Origin: Streptomyces sp. TLI_171
Lineage (GTDB): Bacteria; Actinomycetota; Actinomycetes; Streptomycetales; Streptomycetaceae
NCBI RefSeq assembly: GCF_003610255.1
Contig: NZ_RAPS01000001.1
Span: 1,240,001-1,304,000 of the forward strand
Direction: 5' to 3'
DNA: 64,000 nucleotides
In this document: positions 1-8,082 of the stretch, in pieces
How positions within the stretch are numbered: position 1 is the first letter of the stretch
Layout of the letters: each line of letters begins with the position of its first letter
The notes under the pieces: generated by a model
Told to the model about the DNA's origin: nothing
What the model saw: the letters and a program-made list of their open reading frames with translations, nothing else
Databases searched by the model: none
Position numbers and translations under genes: made by a program

Positions 1-369
1 CTGCTCGGTGTCGCAGGTGAGGACGCCGAAGCCGACCGGGACGCCGGTGTCCACCGACACCTGGGTCAGGCCGAGGGTGGCGCCCTGGCAGACGTAGTCG
101 AAGTGCGGGGTGCCGCCGCGGATCACCACGCCCAGCGCCACCACCGCGTCGTACCCGCGGTCGGCCAGCTGCTTTGCGGCGACCGGCAGTTCGAAGGTGC
201 CGGGGACGCGGACCACGGTCGGCTCCTCGATCCCGAGCTCCTTCAGGGCGCGGTGCGCGCCGTCCAGCAGTCCGTTCATCACCTGCTCGTGCCACTGCGC
301 GGCGATCACCGCGACCCGCAGGTCGGCGCAGTTCTTCGGGGACAGGACGGGGGCTCCGTGGCCGGCCAT
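1..369 (-). CDS. ribH: 6,7-dimethyl-8-ribityllumazine synthase (partial)
   Basis: Penultimate step of riboflavin synthesis: condenses 5-amino-6-ribitylaminouracil with 3,4-dihydroxy-2-butanone 4-phosphate; family members form icosahedral or pentameric cytosolic assemblies. The 123 visible residues start [11 protein letters not shown] and include the family patterns [16 protein letters not shown], the VPGTFELP stretch and [15 protein letters not shown]. The ATG at 369 is 63 bases downstream of the ribBA stop, so this is the last visible gene of the rib operon. The C-terminal part (about 35 residues in typical homologues) lies beyond the window edge; nothing suggests it is broken. Confidence 0.93.
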   Translation of the reverse strand, partial: MAGHGAPVLSPKNCADLRVAVIAAQWHEQVMNGLLDGAHRALKELGIEEPTVVRVPGTFELPVAAKQLADRGYDAVVALGVVIRGGTPHFDYVCQGATLGLTQVSVDTGVPVGFGVLTCDTEQ

Positions 370-432
370 TTCTGCTTCCTCTTTCCGATGGTGCGTCAGC
401 GTGCTTGGTACAGGGGCTGCTTGCTGTCGCGA

Positions 433-1701
433 CTACTTGCTGTCGTCCTCGAGCCACGGCAGGTCGTGGCCCATCCGGTCGCGCTTGGTGCGCAGGTAGC
501 GCAGGTTGTGCTCGCCCGCGGCGGTGGGCAGCGGGCGGCGGGCGGCGACCTTCAGGCCGTGCTCGGTGAGCGCGGTCTGCTTCGCCGGGTTGTTGCTGAG
601 CAGGGTGAGCGAGCGGACGCCCAGGTCGGTGAGCATCTGCGCGCCGATCGAGTAGTCGCGGGCGTCGGCGGGCAGGCCCTGGTCGAGGTTGGCGTCGACG
701 GTGTCCAGGCCCTGTTCCTGCAGCTGGTAGGCGCGGAGCTTGTGGGCCAGGCCGATGCCGCGGCCCTCGTGGCCGCGCAGGTACAGCACCACGCCGCGGC
801 CGGCCTCGGCGACAGCGGCCAGCGAGGCCTGCAGCTGGGGGCCGCAGTCGCAGCGCAGCGAGCCGAACACGTCGCCGGTGAGGCACTCGGAGTGCAGCCG
901 GACCAGCACGTCCTCGCCGTCGGGGAGCCTGCCGTCGGCGTCCAGGCCGCCGGCCACCAGGGCCAGGTGCTCGACCCCGTCGATCGTGCCGCGGTAGCCG
1001 ACGGCGGTGAACGCGCCGTGCTCGGTGGGCAGTTGGGTGACGGCGGCGCGGTCCACGTGCAGTTCGGTGCGGCGGCGGTAGGCGATCAGGTCCTCGATGG
1101 AGATGATCGCCAGGCCGTGTTCGCGGGCGAAGGCGTGCAGTTCGGGCAGCCGGGCCATGCTGCCGTCGTCGTTGACCACCTCGGCGATGCCGCCGGCCGG
1201 CGGGAGCCCGGCCAGCCGGGCCAGGTCGACGGCGGCCTCGGTGTGCCCGGGGCGGACCAGCACGCCGCCGTCCACCGCGCGAAGCGGGAAGACGTGCCCG
1301 GGGCGGGTCAGGTCGGCGGGCTCGGTGCCGGCCGAGGCGAGCAGCTTGACGGTGCGGGCCCGGTCGGCGGCGGAGATGCCGGTGGAGACGCCGTCGCGGG
1401 CGTCCACCGAGACGGCGTAGGCGGTGCCCTTGCGGTCCTCGTTGACCCGGGTCATCGGCGGCAGCCGGAGCCGGTCGAGTTCCTCGCCGGTCATCGGCAC
1501 GCAGATCACGCCGGAGGAGTAGCGGACGGTGAACGCCAGCAGCTCGGGGGTGGCCGCGGAGGCGGCGAAGACGATGTCGCCCTCGTTCTCGCGGTTCTCG
1601 TCGTCGACCACGATCACGGCGCGGCCGAGCGCGATGTCCGCGACGGCGCGCTCGACCGGGTCGAGGGCGAGCGGTTCGGCGGCGGCAGTGGTGGCGCTCA
1701 T
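433..1701 (-). CDS. ribBA: Bifunctional 3,4-dihydroxy-2-butanone-4-phosphate synthase / GTP cyclohydrolase II
   Basis: Supplies both riboflavin precursors. The N-terminal RibB half (about residues 10-210) makes dihydroxybutanone phosphate from ribulose 5-phosphate and shows [10 protein letters not shown] and the RPGHVFPL motif. The C-terminal RibA half (about 215-422) opens GTP and shows [18 protein letters not shown], with the zinc cysteines, and the [12 protein letters not shown] motif. 422 aa, normal length. I chose the ATG at 1701 because it overlaps the TGA of ribM as ATGA, implying coupled translation; longer in-frame readings run into ribM. Second-to-last visible gene of the riboswitch-controlled operon. 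Confidence 0.96.
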   Translation of the reverse strand: MSATTAAAEPLALDPVERAVADIALGRAVIVVDDENRENEGDIVFAASAATPELLAFTVRYSSGVICVPMTGEELDRLRLPPMTRVNEDRKGTAYAVSVDARDGVSTGISAADRARTVKLLASAGTEPADLTRPGHVFPLRAVDGGVLVRPGHTEAAVDLARLAGLPPAGGIAEVVNDDGSMARLPELHAFAREHGLAIISIEDLIAYRRRTELHVDRAAVTQLPTEHGAFTAVGYRGTIDGVEHLALVAGGLDADGRLPDGEDVLVRLHSECLTGDVFGSLRCDCGPQLQASLAAVAEAGRGVVLYLRGHEGRGIGLAHKLRAYQLQEQGLDTVDANLDQGLPADARDYSIGAQMLTDLGVRSLTLLSNNPAKQTALTEHGLKVAARRPLPTAAGEHNLRYLRTKRDRMGHDLPWLEDDSK

Positions 1702-2339
1702 GCTGCGACTCCCTTGGCGAGCGGGCCGGTTCGGACGGTGCGGGCCTTGGTCCACCAGCTGACCAGGCCGGCCAGCACCAGGACGAAGTAGATGGTGAAG
1801 GTGAGCGCGGAGAAGGTGTAGCCGTGGTTGTAGGCGTAGGGCACGCCGACCAGGTCGACGGCCAGCCAGGCGAACCAGAACTCGACCCAGCCGCGGGCCT
1901 GGGCGTACATCGCGGCGAGCGTGCCGACGAAGATGTAGGCGTCGAACAGCGGCGCCCAGGACAGCTTCGGGAAGGCGTGGAACAGCGCGGCCACGGCGGC
2001 GGTGCCGGCCGCGGTGGCGGCCACCAGCAGGGCCCGCTCCCGCCAGGTGGCGAAGCGCACCTCGATGTCGCCGGCGTCGCGGCGGCCGCGGTTCCACTGC
2101 GTCCAGCCCCAGACCGCGGCGACCACCACGATCACCTGCTTGCCGATCAGGCCGGGCACCTGCCCGCCGAGGAACGCGGTGATCAGGACGGCGCCCGCCA
2201 GCAGTTGCGCGGGCCAGGTCAGCACCGAGCGGCGCCAGCCGAGGGCGAGCGCGCCGAGGCCTATCAGGTTGCCGGTCATGTCGGCGACCTTGACGGTCTC
2301 GCCGAACGCCTGGAACGTCAGTTCTCCGAACGAGCTCAC
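1698..2339 (-). CDS. ribM: PnuC-family riboflavin transporter RibM
   Basis: Integral membrane protein of 213 aa with about seven hydrophobic segments and the family's aromatic-rich pattern WGWTQW near the middle and SWWTKA at the end. PnuC homologues carried inside FMN-riboswitch rib operons of Corynebacterium and Streptomyces are riboflavin importers (RibM) rather than nicotinamide riboside carriers; function here is inferred from that context. The GTG at 2339 overlaps the ribE stop (GTGA), and the stop overlaps the ribBA start (ATGA). The order ribE-ribM-ribBA-ribH matches the Streptomyces davawensis-type operon. Confidence 0.88.
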   Translation of the reverse strand: MSSFGELTFQAFGETVKVADMTGNLIGLGALALGWRRSVLTWPAQLLAGAVLITAFLGGQVPGLIGKQVIVVVAAVWGWTQWNRGRRDAGDIEVRFATWRERALLVAATAAGTAAVAALFHAFPKLSWAPLFDAYIFVGTLAAMYAQARGWVEFWFAWLAVDLVGVPYAYNHGYTFSALTFTIYFVLVLAGLVSWWTKARTVRTGPLAKGVAA

Positions 2340-2995
2340 TTGCTTCCCCCCAGGGTGTCGGGCAGTGCACGGGTGTCGAGCAGCCGCTCCACGTACTTGG
2401 CGAGCACGTCCACCTCGAGGTTGACCGGGTCGCCGACCTGCTTGGCGCCCAGCGTGGTCAGTTCGAGGGTGGCGGGGATCAGCGAGACGGTGAACGAGTC
2501 CCGGGCCGCCTCCACGACGGTCAGGCTCACTCCGTCCACGGTGATCGACCCCTTCTCCACCAGGTAGCGCGAGATCGGCTGCGGCAGGGTGAAACGCAAG
2601 ACCTCCCAGCGAGGATTCCCGTCCGCGTCCAGGTCGCCGGGGCTGCGCGAGACCAGCTCGCCGGTGGCGTCGACGTGGCCCTGCACCAGGTGCCCGCCGA
2701 GCCGGGCGCCGAGCGCCATCGCCCTCTCCAGGTTGACCCGGGAGCCGGGGCGGAGCGCGCCGAGGCTGGAGCGCTGCAGCGTCTCGCGCATCACGTCGGC
2801 GCTGAACTCGCCGGGCTGCGCCGCCAGTTGCTCGTTCTTCTCGAGGACGGTCAGGCACACGCCGTTGACCGCGATGGAGTCGCCGTGGTGGGCGTCGGCC
2901 GTGACGACCGGGCCGCGCAGGCGGATACGCGAGGATTCGCCGATCTCCTCGATGGAGACGACCTCGCCGAGCTCTTCGATGATGCCGGTGAACAC
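2336..2995 (-). CDS. ribE: Riboflavin synthase alpha chain
   Basis: Last step of riboflavin synthesis, dismutation of two 6,7-dimethyl-8-ribityllumazine molecules; functions as a trimer in the cytosol. 219 aa made of two similar lumazine-binding barrels: the first opens with [11 protein letters not shown] and has VNGVCLTV, the second has the equivalent VDGVSLTV, with HLVQGHVD between them. The GTG at 2995 is preceded by GAGGAGAA, a good ribosome site, and gives the usual family N-terminus. First gene after the FMN riboswitch, with a leader of about 195 nt between the aptamer and the start; its stop overlaps the ribM start. Confidence 0.95.
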   Translation of the reverse strand: MFTGIIEELGEVVSIEEIGESSRIRLRGPVVTADAHHGDSIAVNGVCLTVLEKNEQLAAQPGEFSADVMRETLQRSSLGALRPGSRVNLERAMALGARLGGHLVQGHVDATGELVSRSPGDLDADGNPRWEVLRFTLPQPISRYLVEKGSITVDGVSLTVVEAARDSFTVSLIPATLELTTLGAKQVGDPVNLEVDVLAKYVERLLDTRALPDTLGGSK

Positions 2996-3189
2996 CCGGG
3001 TTCTCCTCGCGCTTGGGGCGCGGACTCCGGGGCGGCATGAGGGAGTTGACTGCGGACGTGGCTGCCGCTGCGGCACGACCGGCGCACCCGCGGGCCTGGG
3101 CTTCCTCGCCGAGGCACGGGTTCGCTGCCGTACTGCCGCACCCCGGCCCGAGCTGGGCCGCGGTACTGAACACGCCTGTCCGCCGCGCA

Positions 3190-3310
3190 CGCCTCCCATC
3201 CGGACTTTAACCGTCGGTCCAGGAATTTCACCTGGTCAACCGGCCGCTGGCTGCGGACGGGTCGCGGACTGTAACCGCCGGTTCGGATTTTCACCGACCC
3301 CGGAGTGCGC
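3190..3310 (-). promoter_or_regulatory. FMN riboswitch (RFN element)
   Basis: Read on the minus strand, the segment has the conserved RFN blocks in order: CTCCGGGG, GGTGAAAATCC, ACCGGCGGTTACAGTCC, a variable stem, then GGTGAAATTCC, CCGACGGTTAAAGTCCGGAT and a closing GGAGGC that pairs back with the start. It lies about 195 nt upstream of ribE. FMN binding to this class lowers expression of riboflavin genes by termination or by hiding the ribosome site; which mode applies here is not clear from the sequence. Confidence 0.95.
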
Positions 3311-3335
3311 TGAACGTCACTGCTACTGCACCAGC

Positions 3336-3366
3336 ATTCTTGCACGCGGGTGTGCGCCGATGGCAA
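3336..3366 (-). promoter_or_regulatory. Candidate promoter of the rib operon
   Basis: Reading leftwards, TTGCCA (3366-3361) and AAGAAT (3341-3336) are separated by 19 bases and end about 26 bases before the FMN aptamer begins, a sensible place for the operon start. Spacing is slightly long, so this is a suggestion only. Confidence 0.35.
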
Positions 3367-3461
3367 GGACGCGTCCTGTGGCCTGCTTCACGTCGCCGTC
3401 GCAGGGTGGGAGGGAATAGTTCTCCGCACGGAGGACTCCCGGTCGAGGAGTTGAGCACACG

Positions 3462-3710
3462 ATGGCGATGTTCATGGACGTCCACCACGGCATGGCCGGC
3501 ATCACCGCCGAGCAGTTGAAGGCGGCCCACCAGGCCGACCTGGCGGCGCAGGGCGACGAAGGCGTCGACTTCCAACAGGCCTGGGCGGACCCGGACTCGG
3601 GCACCGTCTACTGCCTGTCCTCCGCCCCCTCCCGCGAGGCGGTGCAGCGGGTCCACGAGCGCACCGGGCACCCCGCCGACGAGGTGCACCCGGTTCCGCT
3701 GCACGTCTGA
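3462..3710 (+). CDS. SCO4226-like nickel-binding protein (DUF4242)
   Basis: 82-aa ferredoxin-like-fold protein beginning MAMFMDVHHGM. The MDVHHG start, the QAWADPDSGTVYCLSSAP centre and the closing GHPADEVHPVPLHV match the small DUF4242 family, whose Streptomyces coelicolor member SCO4226 is described as a nickel-binding protein. The histidines near both ends are the likely metal ligands; the cellular role is not established. GAGGAG lies about ten bases before the ATG. Monocistronic, divergent from the rib operon. Confidence 0.8.
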   Translation: MAMFMDVHHGMAGITAEQLKAAHQADLAAQGDEGVDFQQAWADPDSGTVYCLSSAPSREAVQRVHERTGHPADEVHPVPLHV

Positions 3711-3755
3711 AATCCGCTGGCCGCGGCCGCGCGGGCGGCACTAGGGTCGTCGTAC

Positions 3756-4394
3756 GTGATCTTCGACGCCCTTGCCGCGGACGCGATCCGCGAACCGGCC
3801 CGGTTGCGGGCCCACTACGAGCAGCCGAGCGAGCTGGTGCAGCGCAAGCAGGTGGACCGCCTGCACCCTGCGGCGCGCCGACTCATCGGCTGCTCCTCGC
3901 TGGTGTTCGTCGCCACCGCCGATGCGGAGGGCAACTGCGACGCCACTCCCCGCGGCGGTCCGCCCGGCTTCGTCGCGGTGCTGGACGACCGCACGCTGGC
4001 GATCCCGGACGCCACCGGGAACCGGCGGCTCGACAGCCTGCACAACATCGCCGCCACCGGGAAGGCCGGGCTGATCTTCGTCGTGCCCGGCCGGGCCGCC
4101 ACGCTGCGGGTCAACGGCCGTGCCTGCGTCAGCGCCGATCCGGAGCTGCTTGAGCAGCTGACGGCGGTCGGCAAGCCACCGCGGACGGCGATCGTGGTGG
4201 CGGCCGACGAGGTCTACCAGCACTGCCCGAAGGCCTTCCTGCGCTCCGCGGCCTGGCGGCCCGAGGAGTGGCTGCCCGCCGACGCGGCGCCGAGTTCGGC
4301 CGAGATCACTCTCTCCCACCTGGGCGATCCCGCGCTGACGCTGGACCGGATCCGGGCCGACGAGGCGGAGTCGCTGCGGCTGCGCTACGAGTGA
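3756..4394 (+). CDS. PPOX-class FMN-dependent flavoprotein (MSMEG_1061-like)
   Basis: 212 aa pyridoxamine-phosphate-oxidase-like split barrel, cytosolic; binds FMN in homologues, substrate unknown. Visible signatures: SSLVFVATADAEGNCDATPRGG (strand plus phosphate-binding turn), IPDATGNRRLDSLHNI, and QHCPKAFLRSAAW near residue 150. The GTG start has no ribosome site; TAGGGT at 3742-3747 lies eight bases before it, the geometry of a leaderless transcript common in streptomycetes. Not the dedicated PdxH: the pyridoxamine-phosphate binding end motif is absent. Confidence 0.8.
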   Translation: MIFDALAADAIREPARLRAHYEQPSELVQRKQVDRLHPAARRLIGCSSLVFVATADAEGNCDATPRGGPPGFVAVLDDRTLAIPDATGNRRLDSLHNIAATGKAGLIFVVPGRAATLRVNGRACVSADPELLEQLTAVGKPPRTAIVVAADEVYQHCPKAFLRSAAWRPEEWLPADAAPSSAEITLSHLGDPALTLDRIRADEAESLRLRYE

Positions 4395-4487
4395 TCCGGG
4401 CCGGCGGCGGGGTTTCCGGGCGGCTGGTGCATCCTGGAGGGCACGAGGTCTCCGCATAGGCGGAACTTTGGGGGGCCATAGCTTCGA

Positions 4488-4503
4488 CTTATGACGACAT
4501 AAG
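4488..4503. promoter_or_regulatory. Perfect 6-4-6 inverted repeat upstream of the ferredoxin reductase gene
   Basis: CTTATG-ACGA-CATAAG is an exact dyad 78 bases before the start of the FprA-like gene, in an AT-richer patch of an otherwise GC-rich gap. It is shaped like a regulator operator; no regulator gene is adjacent, so the binder is unknown. Confidence 0.35.
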
Positions 4504-4581
4504 CCGGAGCCCCGTACCGGGCCAGCCCGCCGGCCGGAAGGCTGGGTGGTACGCGCCCCCAGCCGAACAGGAGACCTGCCC

Positions 4582-5970
4582 ATGCCCCGCCCCGTCCGGG
4601 TGGCCATCGTCGGTGCCGGCCCCGCCGGGATCTACGCCGCCGACGCGCTGCTGAAGTCCGAACTGGCCGCCGCCCCCGGCGTCTCCATCGACCTGATCGA
4701 GCGCCTGCCCGCCCCGTTCGGCCTGATCCGCTACGGCGTCGCCCCCGACCACCCCCGGATCAAGGGCATCGTCACCGCCCTCCACCAGGTCCTCGACAAG
4801 CCCCAGGTCCGCCTGCTCGGCAACGTCGACTACCCCGGCGACCTCTCGCTCGACGAACTCCACCGCTTCTACGACGCGCTGGTCTTCGCCACCGGCGCCG
4901 AGGCCGACCGCGACCTCGCCGTTCCCGGCATCGAACTCGAGGGCTCCTACGGCGCCGCCGACTTCGTCTCCTGGTACGACGGCCACCCCGAGGTCCCGCG
5001 CGAGTGGCCGCTGGAGGCCGAGCAGGTCGCCGTCCTCGGCGTGGGGAATGTCGCCCTGGACGTGGCCCGCATCCTGGCCAAGACCGCGGACGAGCTCCTC
5101 AGCACCGAGATCCCGCCGAACGTCCACGCGGGCCTGGCCGCGAACCGGGCCGTCGAGGTGCACGTGTTCGGGCGGCGCGGCCCCGCACAGGCCAAGTTCT
5201 CGCCGATGGAGCTCCGCGAGCTCGACCACTCCCCGACCATCGAGGTCGTCGTCGACCCCGAGGACATCGACTACGACGACGGCTCGATCGCCACCCGGCG
5301 TGCCAACAAGCAGGCCGACATGGTCGCCGCCACTCTGGAGAACTGGGCGATCCGCGACGTCGGCGACCGCCCGCACCGCATCCACCTGCACTTCTTCGAG
5401 AACCCGGTCGAGGTGCTCGGCGCCGACGGCCGGGTGGTCGCGCTGCGCACCGAGCGCACCCGGCTCGACGGCACCGGCAACACCGTCGGAACCGGGGAGT
5501 TCCGCGAGTGGCCCGTCCAGGCGGTCTACCGAGCGGTCGGCTACCGCTCCGACGAGCTGCCCAAGCTGCCCTTCGACGCCCTCTCCTCGACCGTCCCGCA
5601 CGTGGCTGGCCGGGTGCAGGAGAACGGCGCCCACCTGCCCTCGACCTACGTCACCGGGTGGATCAAGCGCGGCCCGGTCGGCCTGATCGGCCACACCAAG
5701 GGCGACGCCAACGAGACCGTCGCCTGCCTGGTCGACGACCACGCGGCCGGCCGCCTGCGCCCCGCCGCCGAACCCGCCGAGGATGCCGTCCTGGACTTCC
5801 TCCGCTCCCGCGGCGTCGACTTCACCACGTGGGAGGGTTGGCACGCCCTGGACGCGCACGAGAAGTCCCTCGGCGAGGCGCAGGGCCGCGAACGCGTCAA
5901 GGTCGTCGACCGGGTGGCCATGCTGGACGCCTCCCGCAGCGAGCGGGCGTCGGAGCGCACCGGGCAGTAG
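4582..5970 (+). CDS. fprA: FprA-type ferredoxin-NADP+ reductase
   Basis: 462-aa flavoprotein that moves electrons between NADPH and ferredoxins (for example to cytochromes P450); cytosolic. FAD-binding VAIVGAGPAGIYAADALL opens the protein; the adrenodoxin-reductase-like PAPFGLIRYGVAPDHP follows at about 50-65; NADPH-binding VAVLGVGNVALDVARIL is at about 150; FGRRGPAQAKFSP and the C-terminal YVTGWIKRGPVGLIGHTKGDA complete the family pattern. Length matches Mycobacterium FprA. The ATG at 4582 follows CAGGAGAC; an upstream in-frame GTG at 4546 lacks a site. Monocistronic, behind the dyad at 4488-4503. Confidence 0.9.
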   Translation: MPRPVRVAIVGAGPAGIYAADALLKSELAAAPGVSIDLIERLPAPFGLIRYGVAPDHPRIKGIVTALHQVLDKPQVRLLGNVDYPGDLSLDELHRFYDALVFATGAEADRDLAVPGIELEGSYGAADFVSWYDGHPEVPREWPLEAEQVAVLGVGNVALDVARILAKTADELLSTEIPPNVHAGLAANRAVEVHVFGRRGPAQAKFSPMELRELDHSPTIEVVVDPEDIDYDDGSIATRRANKQADMVAATLENWAIRDVGDRPHRIHLHFFENPVEVLGADGRVVALRTERTRLDGTGNTVGTGEFREWPVQAVYRAVGYRSDELPKLPFDALSSTVPHVAGRVQENGAHLPSTYVTGWIKRGPVGLIGHTKGDANETVACLVDDHAAGRLRPAAEPAEDAVLDFLRSRGVDFTTWEGWHALDAHEKSLGEAQGRERVKVVDRVAMLDASRSERASERTGQ

Positions 5971-6011
5971 CCGTCTCTCCACCGCACCCGGGTCGCCCCC
6001 GCTCCGGCCGG

Positions 6012-6611
6012 TCAGCCCTGCCGCTGACGGTCGTAGTGGCGGGCGACCCGGGCGCGGTTGCCGCAGGAGGGCTTGCACCACTCCTGGCGGCCGTGGCTCT
6101 TGACGAAGTAGCGGACGCAGCGCGGGGCCGTGCAGGCGCGCAGCTGTTCGCGGTCGGGCCCGGCCAGGAACTCGATCACCGATCGGGCCAGGGCCGCCGT
6201 CAGCCGGGCCCGCGGGTCGGCGGCGGTCGAGGCGAGTTCGGCCACCGGCGCCTGTTCGGCGGCCCAGCGAAGCCGGGGGGCGACCGCGTCCGCCGCCGCG
6301 TGGGTGTTGAGCACCGCGAGCGCCTCGTCCAGCGGCATCAGCCGGTTCGCGTCGGCCGGGCTGGGCGGCGCGGGGCTGACCGCGCGGGCGAAGAGCGCGC
6401 GGGCGGCCCGGCGCACCGCGACGACCTCGGCGAACAGGGCGTCGTCGACCGTGGGTTCACCGGTCGGCGGCAGGTGGCCGTGCTCCGCGAGCCAGGCCGC
6501 CGCCTGTTCGGCGGTGGCGAGTTCGTCCAGTACCCCGCCGTTGCCGTCGTGGCGGACGGTGCTCACCAACTCCAGTGCGGCCCATCGCCGTTCGTCGCCT
6601 CCGCGGGCCAT
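6012..6611 (-). CDS. CGNR zinc-finger / ABATE-domain putative transcriptional regulator
   Basis: 199 aa. The N-terminal two thirds is an all-alpha ABATE-type domain; the last 45 residues carry the CGNR zinc finger, with CTAPRCVRYFVKSH, then CKPSCGNRARVARHYDR, in which the four cysteines bind zinc and the CGNR stretch probably contacts DNA. Such proteins are presumed regulators in actinobacteria; targets unknown. Divergent from the metallophosphoesterase gene with about 100 bases between starts, so it may control itself or that gene. Confidence 0.85.
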   Translation of the reverse strand: MARGGDERRWAALELVSTVRHDGNGGVLDELATAEQAAAWLAEHGHLPPTGEPTVDDALFAEVVAVRRAARALFARAVSPAPPSPADANRLMPLDEALAVLNTHAAADAVAPRLRWAAEQAPVAELASTAADPRARLTAALARSVIEFLAGPDREQLRACTAPRCVRYFVKSHGRQEWCKPSCGNRARVARHYDRQRQG

Positions 6612-6714
6612 CGCGCCCGTCCCCTCTCTTGATCTGCTCCGGGCCCCTACCCTAGTGTCGGCCGTGCTAACGGCAAAGCCGAGGTTAACCATTAGGAAAT
6701 CGAGGGGGACCACC

Positions 6715-7458
6715 ATGACCGTGCTGCTGGCCCAGATCAGCGACCTGCACCTGGACGGCACCGAGCGGGCCACCGAGCGGGCCGAACGCGTCCTGCGGTA
6801 CCTGCGCGACCTTCCCCGCCCGGTGGACGCGCTGCTGGTCACGGGCGACATCGCGGACCACGCGGCGGAGAGCGAGTACCAGGAGGCGGCCCGGCTGCTG
6901 GACCTGCCGTTCCCGGTGCTGACCTGCCCGGGCAACCACGACGCCCGCCCGGCCTACCGGAAGGCACTGCTCGGGCAGGCCCCGAGCACCGAGCCGGTCA
7001 ACTCGGTCGGGACGGTCGGCGGGGCGGCGGTGCTGATGTGCGACGCCAGCGTCCCCGGCGAGCACCACGGGCTGCTGGAGCCGCAGACGCTGGACTGGAT
7101 CGAGCGCACCCTCGCCGAACTGCCGCCCGGCACACCCGCGTTGCTCGCATTCCACCAGCCGCCGGCGGCCCTGCACCACCCGCTCCCGGACTCGTACACG
7201 CTGCACGAGCCGGACCGCCTCGCCGCGCTGCTCGACGCACACCCCGAGGTGGTCGCGCTGCTCACCGGGCACGCGCACACCGCCGCCGCGACCACCTTCG
7301 CGGGCCGCCCGCTGATCGTCGGACCGGCCGTCACCTGGACGCTGCGCCTGCCGTGGGAGGGCGACGAGTCGGCCGACCGGGAGCAGCCGCCCGCGCTGGC
7401 CTTCCACATCCTGGACGAGGAGCACCGGCTCACCACGCACTACCGCGTGGTGCTCTGA
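6715..7458 (+). CDS. Calcineurin-like metallophosphoesterase (cyclic-nucleotide phosphodiesterase type)
   Basis: 247 aa. All metal-binding motifs are present in order: ISDLHLD (residues 7-13), TGDIAD (about 42), CPGNHD (about 74), AFHQPP (about 145) and TGHAHTA (about 183). This arrangement is that of CpdA/GpdQ-like binuclear phosphodiesterases; the real substrate cannot be read from sequence. GAGGGGG precedes the ATG. The LysE-family gene follows six bases after the stop, so the two are likely cotranscribed. Confidence 0.87.
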   Translation: MTVLLAQISDLHLDGTERATERAERVLRYLRDLPRPVDALLVTGDIADHAAESEYQEAARLLDLPFPVLTCPGNHDARPAYRKALLGQAPSTEPVNSVGTVGGAAVLMCDASVPGEHHGLLEPQTLDWIERTLAELPPGTPALLAFHQPPAALHHPLPDSYTLHEPDRLAALLDAHPEVVALLTGHAHTAAATTFAGRPLIVGPAVTWTLRLPWEGDESADREQPPALAFHILDEEHRLTTHYRVVL

Positions 7459-7464
7459 CGCCCC

Positions 7465-8064
7465 GTGGCACCCGCGCACGCCGTCGCCGGCTTCCTGCTC
7501 GCGGTCCTTCCCCTGATCGCCACGCCCGGCGCCAGCCTGGCGCTGCTGGTCCGTCAGGTCGCCGCACACGGCCGCGGCCGGGCGGTGCCGGTGGTGCTCG
7601 GCACCGTCGGCGGCCTGGGCGTGCACGCCGGCCTGGCGATCGCCGGGCTGGCCACCGTCCTCGCGCACTCCGAGCGGGCGTTCACCGCCGTCCGGTGGGC
7701 GGGCGGCGTCTACCTGATCGGCCTCGCCGCGCACACCTGGTGGTCCGCCGCCCGGGTCCGCCGGACGGTTCCGGGCGGCGGACCGGCGTTCGTGCCGGCG
7801 CTGCTGGCCAACGTGCTCAACCCGAAGGCGGCGTCGATCTACCTGACCCTGGTCCCGCAGTTCCTGGACCCCGGGCGGCCGTTGCCCGGTCAGATCCTGC
7901 TGCTGGCCGCCGCCCACGCGGCGCTCCTGGCCGGCTGGCTGCTGCTCTGGACGCTGCTGCTCGGCCGGACCGCGACCGCACCGGACCGGCCGCGCCTGCG
8001 CCGGTGGGCGCCCCGCGCCACCGCCGTGGTGCTGCTGGTCCTCGGCGTCCGGGCGCTGGTGTGA
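7465..8064 (+). CDS. LysE/RhtB-family amino-acid exporter
   Basis: 199-aa membrane protein with five or six hydrophobic helices. Family marks: PLIATPGASLALLVRQ near the N-terminus (the PGP-like turn), GVYLIGLAAHTWW in the middle and NVLNPKAASIYLTLVPQFLDP at about 115. Members export amino acids or related metabolites; substrate unknown. GTG start only six bases after the phosphoesterase stop, suggesting translational coupling. Confidence 0.85.
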   Translation: MAPAHAVAGFLLAVLPLIATPGASLALLVRQVAAHGRGRAVPVVLGTVGGLGVHAGLAIAGLATVLAHSERAFTAVRWAGGVYLIGLAAHTWWSAARVRRTVPGGGPAFVPALLANVLNPKAASIYLTLVPQFLDPGRPLPGQILLLAAAHAALLAGWLLLWTLLLGRTATAPDRPRLRRWAPRATAVVLLVLGVRALV

Positions 8065-8082
8065 GCGGCGGGTGACGGCCCC

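Noticed and set aside
3756..4394. PdxH (pyridoxine phosphate oxidase) for the PPOX-like gene
   Set aside because: The C-terminal substrate-binding motif of PdxH is absent and the sequence fits the general PPOX flavoprotein group.
4489..6081. 530-aa minus-strand frame opposite fprA
   Set aside because: Asp/Val/Gly-rich shadow with no recognisable motif.
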